Part shown: positions 16,803 through 23,181 of the stretch, one piece after another
How positions within the stretch are numbered: the first letter of the stretch is position 1
How the letters are laid out: every line of letters begins with the position of its first letter
Notes under the pieces: generated by a model
What the model was told of the DNA's origin: nothing
What the model saw: the letters and a program-made list of their open reading frames with translations, nothing else
The model's database searches: none
Source: JAFGJQ01 sp964586145
GTDB taxonomy: Bacteria; Planctomycetota; Phycisphaerae; UBA1845
Direction: 5' to 3'
NCBI GenBank assembly: GCA_964586145.1
Contig: CAZPHH010000068.1
Location: forward strand, 1-27,341
DNA: 27,341 nucleotides
Made by a program: the position numbers and the translations under genes

Positions 16803-17603
16803 TTCCTCTCCTTACGCTGTGAACGGCCGGCGGGCTTAGCGACGCCGCCGGATCGCCAGAGAACCAATACCCATCATCAAGAGAGCCACTGTTGCCGGTT
16901 CAGGGACAATGATCTGCATGCCCTGCTTTTCGATAAACGAACCCGACGGCGCCGCACCATCCACCTGAATGGTGTTCGTCACCGTGATCTGGAACCGCTC
17001 CCACGGCTTGTCCGCGTACGGCGGAGACGTCACTCCCGCATTCAGCGTGTAGCTCGCCGCCCACGTGCCGTTCGGATAGAACGTCGCGTCAATGTCGATC
17101 GCTCCCGTGTTCCCCAGGGGAGTCGGTGCGTACCGGAACACCGAGTAGTCCAACTGGAACCCGAAGTCCGTGTCCGGGTCGCTGATCCCCGCCGACCACG
17201 TCCCCCACTCCTTCACCGTGATGAACTCAATCGCCGGGGCCCCGGCCGGAACCGACGTCGCAATGTTCACCGTCACCCGCGCGAAATCCGTCTTGCTGGC
17301 ACTGACGCCCCCCCCGCCTTCCGCCCGGAAGTCCACCGGGTCGGAAAACAGGAAGCCGGCCTCACTGACTGCCGGATTGCCGAACCGGTCCGTGTTGTTC
17401 TGACCCCCGGACCAGCCGAACGCCGCATTGGCGCCCGATGCGTTCGACCACGAACCGGCCCACGACGGAGCCGCCACCGCACACACCACAACCACCGCTA
17501 TCGCTACCGAATATCGAGAGCCGTGAATCATTCCCCACTCCTCTCTTTGACGCCTTACGCCACTACCTCCGCGGCAGCCCGCGCAACAAAAAAAGAGACA
17601 AAC
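16131..17603. repeat. Tandem PEP-CTERM cassette, copy 1
   Basis: This is a direct repeat of 18078-19550 at an offset of 1947 bases. From 16256 to 17603 I could see no difference from the second copy. From 16131 to 16255 there are roughly a dozen substitutions. Beyond 17603 similarity continues only in the shared flank of the leader hairpin. Confidence 0.9.
16836..17531 (-). CDS. PEP-CTERM protein B1
   Basis: The product has 231 residues. A signal peptide (~1-25, ending APSWAG) is followed by a beta-rich extracellular domain and the tail PEPAT (210-214), hydrophobic VALLMMGIGSLAI and RRRR. It is distantly homologous to the downstream protein A1: both mature N-termini follow the pattern G-W-N-SGA-F-GQ-FG-PAV. 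By reading, it is identical to B2 (18783-19478) in every residue. AGAGAGGAG lies just before the ATG, and a terminator-like leader hairpin lies about 55-95 bases upstream. Probably an exported surface or matrix protein sorted by exosortase; its specific function is unknown. Confidence 0.92.
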   Translation of the reverse strand: MIHGSRYSVAIAVVVVCAVAAPSWAGSWSNASGANAAFGWSGGQNNTDRFGNPAVSEAGFLFSDPVDFRAEGGGGVSASKTDFARVTVNIATSVPAGAPAIEFITVKEWGTWSAGISDPDTDFGFQLDYSVFRYAPTPLGNTGAIDIDATFYPNGTWAASYTLNAGVTSPPYADKPWERFQITVTNTIQVDGAAPSGSFIEKQGMQIIVPEPATVALLMMGIGSLAIRRRR

Positions 17604-17625
17604 GCCTTTTCAGGCATCCCTCTCT
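17587..17625 (-). promoter_or_regulatory. Terminator-like leader hairpin before gene B1
   Basis: On the minus strand, AGAGAGGG, a short stem ATGCCT-GAAA-AGGCGT with a GNRA-type loop, TTG, TCTCT and a run of T follow each other. AGAGA pairs with TCTCT as the outer stem. The T-run ends about 56 bases before the ATG at 17531. It could terminate readthrough from cassette 2 or act as an attenuator. The same architecture with a different inner stem precedes B2. Confidence 0.6.
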
Positions 17626-18002
17626 CGATACCACTCCCAGACTCTTCCCGCCCGATAAGCTGTGAAATGCGCCGTTCGGAATGCAGGTGCCGATCTTCGA
17701 AGGGCACCCATTCCGCCCTCCAGTCGATCCTGTCAACAGCCTACCCCATCCGGCGGCCCAGAGTCAAGGAATTTGCCGCCCCAGGGACAGAATTCTTATC
17801 GGACATCCGGCAGGGCGCAGGAAGCGCCGAAGCCCGGCATCCACAGCCCTCCGAAACATCCGTGAAGACAACGAGATAGAAGAGGAACTGGACACGAGAC
17901 CCCGTTACAGTCCCACTGAAGCGGCGGGGGGGCCTCGAGTCTCGCGAGTTCTGGCCAGCCGGGACGCGATCCCCCTGGGACCGGGCAGACGACCCCATCA
18001 AC
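17626..18002. other. Spacer between the two PEP-CTERM cassettes
   Basis: These 377 bases contain a perfect TTGACA on the minus strand (near 17731-17736) without a good -10 at 17 bases, and a GGTGCC...GGCACC hairpin around 17687-17709. The stretch CAGGGACAGAATTCTTATCGG near 17786 is reminiscent of REP-like remnants. I see no coding sequence. Confidence 0.45.
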
Positions 18003-18047
18003 ACAAAAGCAGCGATGGGCCGCCGCTGGCACGACGTGCCCATCGCT
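18003..18047 (-). terminator. Intrinsic terminator of PEP-CTERM cassette 2
   Basis: AGCGATGGGC (18011-18020) and GCCCATCGCT (18038-18047) form a perfect 10-bp stem. On the minus strand it is followed by GCTTTTGTGTT. It lies 30 bases past the stop of gene A2 at 18078. The stem core AGCGATGGG is shared with the inverted repeat downstream of cassette 1. Confidence 0.65.
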
Positions 18048-18077
18048 TTTGGAGTCTCATGGTTTGACGAGGGCCCG

Positions 18078-18749
18078 CTAACGCCGACGAAACAGCCCCA
18101 GGCCGCCCAGACCGAGCAGCAGCAGTGAAGCCGGCTCGGGAATGAGCCCGAAGCTGATGGTCAGGTCTTGATACTGCACGTTGATCTGGGAACTCCCACC
18201 CGCGGCAGCAAGGGCGTCGATGATGCACGACAGCTCCACGTGCATGCTGTCCGCCGGCGTGGGAAACTCCCACGTCACGTCCACCATGGCGATCCCGTCC
18301 CAGACGCCCGAACCGGACGTGATCGGGAACCCCGGCGTGGTGGTCAGCGGGCCGCTCCAGGTGCGGGGCGAAACCACGTTTTCCGTCAGCGTAAGGCCCG
18401 AGTCCAGGTCCACGGACGACCCTTCGCCCACCACCGCGTAACTGCCGAACGCCTGCACGGTCATCGTCGAGAAGAAGAGCCCCGGCGTGACCGTCACGTC
18501 GAAGGACGTGGTGTCCCACTGCGACTCGTGGCCGCCGTTTTCGACGTTGACCTGAAAGGCCGTGTTCACGAAGTAGAGCGTGTTGCCCCCAACGGCGGGC
18601 TCGCCGAACAGCCCGTGGATGTCCTGACCGTTCGCATAGGTGAAATCATCCCCGGCGCCCGAGGGATTGTCCCACGGGCCGCCCAGCGCGGACGACGCGC
18701 ACACCATCAGCCCGATTACCAAAGTGCCTGCAATTTTCCTCATGTCCAT
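18078..18749 (-). CDS. PEP-CTERM protein A2
   Basis: The product has 223 residues, a near-identical twin of A1. The signal peptide and residues through about 180 match exactly. Differences are confined to the C-terminal segment (for example Ala for Val in the 'AAxGGSS' segment, Gln for Glu, Phe for Leu) and the tail is one arginine shorter: PEPAS, LLLLGLGGLGLF, RRR. The sorting motif stays intact, so exosortase processing should be kept. It follows B2 by 33 bases with the same AAGGAGAGG ribosome-binding site, and a 10-bp hairpin terminator follows its stop. The confined differences suggest older divergence, with the rest of the gene homogenised against A1. Confidence 0.92.
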   Translation of the reverse strand: MDMRKIAGTLVIGLMVCASSALGGPWDNPSGAGDDFTYANGQDIHGLFGEPAVGGNTLYFVNTAFQVNVENGGHESQWDTTSFDVTVTPGLFFSTMTVQAFGSYAVVGEGSSVDLDSGLTLTENVVSPRTWSGPLTTTPGFPITSGSGVWDGIAMVDVTWEFPTPADSMHVELSCIIDALAAAGGSSQINVQYQDLTISFGLIPEPASLLLLGLGGLGLFRRR

Positions 18750-18782
18750 TTCCTCTCCTTACGCTGTGAACGGCCGGCGGGC

Positions 18783-19478
18783 TTAGCGACGCCGCCGGAT
18801 CGCCAGAGAACCAATACCCATCATCAAGAGAGCCACTGTTGCCGGTTCAGGGACAATGATCTGCATGCCCTGCTTTTCGATAAACGAACCCGACGGCGCC
18901 GCACCATCCACCTGAATGGTGTTCGTCACCGTGATCTGGAACCGCTCCCACGGCTTGTCCGCGTACGGCGGAGACGTCACTCCCGCATTCAGCGTGTAGC
19001 TCGCCGCCCACGTGCCGTTCGGATAGAACGTCGCGTCAATGTCGATCGCTCCCGTGTTCCCCAGGGGAGTCGGTGCGTACCGGAACACCGAGTAGTCCAA
19101 CTGGAACCCGAAGTCCGTGTCCGGGTCGCTGATCCCCGCCGACCACGTCCCCCACTCCTTCACCGTGATGAACTCAATCGCCGGGGCCCCGGCCGGAACC
19201 GACGTCGCAATGTTCACCGTCACCCGCGCGAAATCCGTCTTGCTGGCACTGACGCCCCCCCCGCCTTCCGCCCGGAAGTCCACCGGGTCGGAAAACAGGA
19301 AGCCGGCCTCACTGACTGCCGGATTGCCGAACCGGTCCGTGTTGTTCTGACCCCCGGACCAGCCGAACGCCGCATTGGCGCCCGATGCGTTCGACCACGA
19401 ACCGGCCCACGACGGAGCCGCCACCGCACACACCACAACCACCGCTATCGCTACCGAATATCGAGAGCCGTGAATCAT
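18783..19478 (-). CDS. PEP-CTERM protein B2
   Basis: The product has 231 residues, identical to B1 as read: same signal peptide, same beta-rich body, same PEPAT tail with RRRR. The ATG at 19478 is chosen because it matches B1 and has AGAGAGGAG upstream; the open frame extends to 19559 only by running through the leader. Its leader hairpin at 19535-19576 has a longer inner stem than that of B1. A candidate promoter lies about 210 bases upstream of the ATG. Two identical copies could raise dosage, or allow separate regulation through their different upstream regions. Confidence 0.92.
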   Translation of the reverse strand: MIHGSRYSVAIAVVVVCAVAAPSWAGSWSNASGANAAFGWSGGQNNTDRFGNPAVSEAGFLFSDPVDFRAEGGGGVSASKTDFARVTVNIATSVPAGAPAIEFITVKEWGTWSAGISDPDTDFGFQLDYSVFRYAPTPLGNTGAIDIDATFYPNGTWAASYTLNAGVTSPPYADKPWERFQITVTNTIQVDGAAPSGSFIEKQGMQIIVPEPATVALLMMGIGSLAIRRRR

Positions 19479-19534
19479 TCCCCACTCCTCTCTTTGACGC
19501 CTTACGCCACTACCTCCGCGGCAGCCCGCGCAAC

Positions 19535-19576
19535 AAAAAAAGAGACAAACACCAACCAAGTGGTGTTTCCCTCTCT
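19535..19576 (-). promoter_or_regulatory. Terminator-like leader hairpin before gene B2
   Basis: On the minus strand, AGAGA, GGG, AAACACCA, loop CTTGGT, TGGTGTTT, G, TCTCT and a T-run follow in order. Both the 8-bp inner stem and the 5-bp outer stem are perfect. It has the form of an intrinsic terminator, placed about 57 bases before the ATG. No minus-strand gene lies upstream for 3.6 kb, so ending a neighbour's transcript is an unlikely purpose. This makes attenuation of B2-A2 plausible. Confidence 0.65.
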
Positions 19577-19688
19577 AAACCTCCCGAACCATCCCAGCCG
19601 GCATCGTTGTCAGTACGGCTTACAGACGATGCGGCGAAACCCGCAGGCGGGACTTCCCCCTTCCCGCTCCTTCTCAGGCTTACACTGC

Positions 19689-19718
19689 ACTCTAACCGAC
19701 CGCACCCGTCGGTTTCAA
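19689..19718 (-). promoter_or_regulatory. Candidate promoter for cassette 2, with a dyad in its spacer
   Basis: On the minus strand, TTGAAA and TAGAGT are 18 bases apart. The spacer contains the inverted repeat CCGAC-7-GTCGG. A long spacer with an internal dyad recalls MerR-type operators, but no regulator gene is nearby and the -10 matches consensus only at four of six positions. Confidence 0.3.
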
Positions 19719-19918
19719 GAGCGCGAGCACAAGTTAAGTAGTTATTTAGAGTTGCGGGCAGCCGCATGTATCACATCCGCCCGTTCCTCCACAGACGGCA
19801 CTCCGACTCAGGCAGGATTGACGCAAGCCTGTGGTACAGGGTCGACCCTTTCACGCCATGTAGCACATTAATGCAAGTCCTGCTTCAAATCTTGGTGGGC
19901 GTTTGGATCGCCGCTCCT

Positions 19919-19947
19919 TTGACGCGATTACAGGGTTTCTGTATATG
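19919..19947 (+). promoter_or_regulatory. Sigma70-type promoter for the FKBP gene
   Basis: TTGACG (19919-19924) and TATATG (19942-19947) are separated by exactly 17 bases, close to consensus in both boxes. Initiation near 19954 would give an ~80-nt leader before the ATG at 20035. The symporter gene downstream may share this transcript. Confidence 0.7.
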
Positions 19948-20034
19948 GTGTCCGGCGATGCCGCGGATCGAGTTCCGAGGCATTGCGGCGCGGTCGTCCC
20001 ATCCGGCATAGAAGTACACGAGAGGTTCAAGCCC

Positions 20035-21033
20035 ATGCATTGCGTGATCCAGCCGATGGCAATCCAGGCACCAAAGCGGCTTCAGCAAGCGGCACGGTTC
20101 GCCGTGCTGCTGAGTCTCCTCCTCCCGGCATCGTCCGGGTTGGGGCAGGCGATTCCGACCACTGGCCCGGCCATCGCGCCGCCGACCACTGCACCGGCCC
20201 ATCCGCCGATGCCCGATCTGGACGCGTTTGAGTTTCGCACGACCTCCTCGGGACTGAAGATCTACGACCACGCGCTGGGCGAGGGCGAAGACGTCACGTC
20301 CAACGCGTTTATCGAGTTCCGGTTCAAAGCGTGGCTGGATGACGGGACATGGTGGCGAGGCACGCCGGACACCGGGCCTGGCGCTAAACTTCCGGTCACG
20401 GGGACCCGGTTTGTGGGCTGGTCCGAAGGGGTCCGCGGAATGAAGCCGGGGGGCCGGCGACTGCTCGTCATCCCGCCGGAACTGGGATTCGGCGAAGGCG
20501 GGGCGCCGGGGATACCGGGAAACTCGACAATCGTAATGGACGTGGAACTCGTCAGCATCGTGGTGCAGATGACCCCCACGAAGCCGTCGGACCTGACGCA
20601 GACACCCACCGGCCTGAAGTACGCGGACCTGAAGGTCGGCGACGGACCGTCGCCCCGGCCGGACTCCCTTGTCACGGTGCATTTCTCCGGATGGCTGGAG
20701 GACGGGACGGTGTTTGACTCGTCCGTGGTTCGCGGGGACCCCAGTTCCGCTCCGCTGAACCAGGTCATCGACGGCTGGCAGGAGGGACTGCTTACGATGA
20801 AGGTCGGGGGCAAGCGCAAGCTGATCGTGCCGCCGAACCTGGGCTTCGGGGAGCGCGGGGCCAGGCTGGTGCCGCCCAACTCCACGTTGATCTACGAAGT
20901 GGAGCTCCTGTCCGTGCAAGAGCCCCCAGTGCCACCCACGGAAGACGATGTTCCGACGCCACCGACTCCACCCAAACCCGAGCTCCCCCGGCCCGAACCG
21001 CGAGTTGGCGACGGCATGCCGGAGCTGCCCTGA
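20035..21033 (+). CDS. Exported two-domain FKBP-type peptidyl-prolyl isomerase
   Basis: The product has 332 residues. A signal sequence (basic ~11-21, hydrophobic AVLLSLLLPASSG to ~35) and a Pro/Thr/Ala-rich linker (40-60) precede two FKBP domains at ~70-177 and ~190-294. Domain 2 keeps the usual pocket: FSGWLEDGTVFDSS (217-230), VIDGW (244-248) and LIVPPNLGFGERG. In domain 1 the FD pair is replaced by Trp-Trp (LDDGTWWRG, 101-109) and the pocket strand reads FVGW, so it is probably weak or non-catalytic. A proline-rich tail (~297-332) ends the protein. It likely assists folding of exported proteins. The ATG at 20035 has AGAGG nine bases ahead; an ATG at 20056 is an alternative. A strong promoter lies upstream, and an SSS symporter gene follows 123 bases later on the same strand. 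Confidence 0.92.
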   Translation: MHCVIQPMAIQAPKRLQQAARFAVLLSLLLPASSGLGQAIPTTGPAIAPPTTAPAHPPMPDLDAFEFRTTSSGLKIYDHALGEGEDVTSNAFIEFRFKAWLDDGTWWRGTPDTGPGAKLPVTGTRFVGWSEGVRGMKPGGRRLLVIPPELGFGEGGAPGIPGNSTIVMDVELVSIVVQMTPTKPSDLTQTPTGLKYADLKVGDGPSPRPDSLVTVHFSGWLEDGTVFDSSVVRGDPSSAPLNQVIDGWQEGLLTMKVGGKRKLIVPPNLGFGERGARLVPPNSTLIYEVELLSVQEPPVPPTEDDVPTPPTPPKPELPRPEPRVGDGMPELP

Positions 21034-21156
21034 CCCGACGAAGGACCCCCGGAGCGTGCCCGGTTCGACGCCCGGGCCAGGGGGCGGCATCCTGTGGATC
21101 GTGCGCCGGCCCCAACCGGGACGGTCGCCGTACCGATCGGAGCGCAAGGAGAACCC

Positions 21157-23103
21157 ATGCAACTCGTGACTCTGGACTGGGGCGTGGTGGTCGCGTTCTT
21201 CGCCCTGACGCTGACCGTGGGTCTGCTCGTGTCCCGGCGGGCAGGCAAGAACTCCGCGGAGTTCTTTCTGTCCGGGCGAACCATGCCCTGGTGGCTGCTC
21301 GGCATGTCGATGGTGGCGACGACGTTCTCCACCGACACCCCGAACCTGGTGACGGACATCGTTCGCCAGAACGGCGTGGCGGGGAACTGGGAGTGGTGGG
21401 CGTTCCTGCTGACCGGCATGCTGACGGTGTTCGTCTACGCCAGGCTGTGGCGGCGATCGGGCGTCACCACCGACATCGAGTTCTACGAGCTGCGCTACTC
21501 GGGCAAAGCCGCCGCGTTCCTGCGCGGCTTTCGGGCCGTCTACCTGGGTGTGCTGCTGAACATCCTCATCATGGCCACCGTGTCGCTGGCGGCCATCAAG
21601 ATCGGGCACGTGCTTCTGAACCTGACGCCGATCCAGACCATCCTGATCGCCTCCGTGGTGACGGTGATTTTCAGCGCGGCCGGCGGCTTTCGCGCGGTAA
21701 TTCTGACGGACTTCGTGCTCTTTTTCCTGGCCATGGTCGGCGCGGTGACGGCCGCCGTGGTGGCCCTGAGGCTGGACACGGTGGGCGGGCTGGACGGTCT
21801 GCTCGCCGAGGGCCGGCTGCCGGACGGCACGCTGTCGCTGGTGCCCATGTTCACGCGGCCGGACGGCTCCAGCAACCTGGACACGCTGATCAAGCTGCTG
21901 GTCATTCCCCTGGCCGTCCAGTGGTGGAGCGTGTGGTATCCGGGCTCCGAGCCGGGAGGCGGCGGGTACATCGCCCAGCGCATGCTGTCGGCGAAGAATG
22001 AACGCCACGCCGTGGGGGCGACACTGTTCTTCAACGCCGCCCATTATGCGCTGCGCCCGTGGCCGTGGATTCTGGTCGCCCTGTGCTCGCTGGTTGTCTT
22101 CCCACTGGATTCGCAGGGAGAACGCAAAGCGGCCGAAGCGGCGCTGGCCGCGCCGGCCCTGGCCGCCCACGTCGAGCAATGGAAGGCGGCGCCCGACTCC
22201 GTGGATCCCGCGGTGCGGCAGGCGATCGAGCAACTGTCGGCCCAGGCGCGCGGCCTGACGTCTCTGCAGGGAGAGTACCCGAACATCCCGCTGAACAAGC
22301 TGGGGCACGACCTGGCCTACCCGGCCATGCTGCGGTATCTGCCGGCCGGGCTGCTGGGGCTGGTGGTGGCCTCGCTGATCGCGGCGTACATGTCCACGAT
22401 TTCGACGCACCTGAACTGGGGGTCCAGTTACCTGGTAAACGACGTGTGGAAACGGTTCGTCCACCGCACGGCCGGCGACCGCGAGCAGGTGTGGGTGGGT
22501 CGGACCGCCACGGTGCTGATGATGGTGTGCGCGGGGTCGGTGGCGCTCTGGCTCCAGAACGCCAAGGAGGCGTTCGACATCCTGATTCTGATGGGGGCGG
22601 GCACAGGTTCGCTGTTCATCCTGCGCTGGTTCTGGTGGCGGGTAAATCCGTACAGCGAGATCACCGCCATGGTCGTGTCGTTTGGGATCGCCCTGTACAT
22701 GAAGGTCTGGAGCCCCGAATGGATCGGACTCTGGAAGCTCCCTCTCGGCGTCGGCATCACCACGCTCTCCTGGATCGTGGTCACGCTGATGACGCCGGCA
22801 TCGGATCCGAAAGCCCTGCGGACGTTCCACCGACTCACCCGGCCCGGCGGCCCCGGCTGGCGGCGCGTCATCGCCGAGGCCCGGCAGGACGGCGAAACGA
22901 TCACTGGCCCGGAAGGCGGCCGCTCGAACCTGGCGGCCGGCATCCTCTGCATGTTCCTGGGCTGCGTCGCGGTGTACAGCACGCTCTTCAGCACGGGCTA
23001 CTGGATCTACGGCAAGGCGGCGCCCGCCGCCGGCCTCAGCGTTGCAGCTGTGCTGGCCGTGGTCCTGCTGGTGAAGTTCTGGAAGAGCGTGCGACGGGTC
23101 TGA
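21157..23103 (+). CDS. SSS-family sodium/solute symporter
   Basis: The product has 648 residues with about 13 hydrophobic helices. SAEFFLSGRTMPWWLLGMSM (33-52) is the conserved N-terminal loop of solute:sodium symporters. LIAAYMSTISTHLNWGSSYL, followed by VNDVWKRF, corresponds to the sodium-binding helix 8 region, with its Ser/Thr cluster. GAGTGSLFILRWFWWRVNPY fits the conserved helix after it. A soluble Ala/Gln/Glu-rich loop (~313-384) interrupts the middle and is longer than usual. The substrate cannot be told from sequence; this branch includes sugar- and metabolite-type transporters. AAGGAG five bases before the ATG at 21157 fixes the start. It follows the FKBP gene and converges on the GH18 gene, with a hairpin between them. 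Confidence 0.93.
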   Translation: MQLVTLDWGVVVAFFALTLTVGLLVSRRAGKNSAEFFLSGRTMPWWLLGMSMVATTFSTDTPNLVTDIVRQNGVAGNWEWWAFLLTGMLTVFVYARLWRRSGVTTDIEFYELRYSGKAAAFLRGFRAVYLGVLLNILIMATVSLAAIKIGHVLLNLTPIQTILIASVVTVIFSAAGGFRAVILTDFVLFFLAMVGAVTAAVVALRLDTVGGLDGLLAEGRLPDGTLSLVPMFTRPDGSSNLDTLIKLLVIPLAVQWWSVWYPGSEPGGGGYIAQRMLSAKNERHAVGATLFFNAAHYALRPWPWILVALCSLVVFPLDSQGERKAAEAALAAPALAAHVEQWKAAPDSVDPAVRQAIEQLSAQARGLTSLQGEYPNIPLNKLGHDLAYPAMLRYLPAGLLGLVVASLIAAYMSTISTHLNWGSSYLVNDVWKRFVHRTAGDREQVWVGRTATVLMMVCAGSVALWLQNAKEAFDILILMGAGTGSLFILRWFWWRVNPYSEITAMVVSFGIALYMKVWSPEWIGLWKLPLGVGITTLSWIVVTLMTPASDPKALRTFHRLTRPGGPGWRRVIAEARQDGETITGPEGGRSNLAAGILCMFLGCVAVYSTLFSTGYWIYGKAAPAAGLSVAAVLAVVLLVKFWKSVRRV

Positions 23104-23127
23104 TGCTCGCGGGACGGTCGCCAGGGT

Positions 23128-23148
23128 CTCCCGGCCACACGCCGGGAG
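23128..23148. terminator. Hairpin between the convergent symporter and GH18 genes
   Basis: CTCCCGGC and GCCGGGAG form a perfect 8-bp stem around CACAC, in the 78 bases between the two stop codons. There is no T-tract on either strand, so it is only a candidate bidirectional terminator. Confidence 0.45.
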
Positions 23149-23181
23149 GTGCGGACGGCACCTTCACGTGCGCCGGCCCGG

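Larger units (their letters stand above)
18078..19550. repeat. Tandem PEP-CTERM cassette, copy 2
   Basis: It matches copy 1 (16131-17603) at an offset of 1947 bases. The identical core is 18203-19550, and the diverged end is 18078-18202. The right-hand limit falls exactly inside the leader hairpin, after the shared GAGACAAAC. Confidence 0.9.
19579..20034. other. Divergent intergenic region between PEP-CTERM cassette 2 and the FKBP gene
   Basis: These 456 bases are less GC-rich than their surroundings, especially 19730-19760 and 19860-19950. They hold the candidate minus promoter at 19689-19718 and the strong plus promoter at 19919-19947. No gene is evident; frames through it lack family features. 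Confidence 0.6.

Noticed and set aside
16044..19871. Two long plus-strand frames (611 and 567 codons) opposite the PEP-CTERM cassettes
   Set aside because: They duplicate because the cassettes duplicate. They have no ribosome-binding site or motif and oppose clear genes with signal peptides and sorting tails.
19885..20034. Extension of the FKBP gene upstream to 19903
   Set aside because: The extension would cover the promoter at 19919-19947 and add residues without features. The signal peptide and ribosome-binding site support 20035.
19885..22830. 981-codon minus-strand open frame
   Set aside because: Antisense to the FKBP and symporter genes; the translation is Gln/Arg/His-rich with no recognisable motif.
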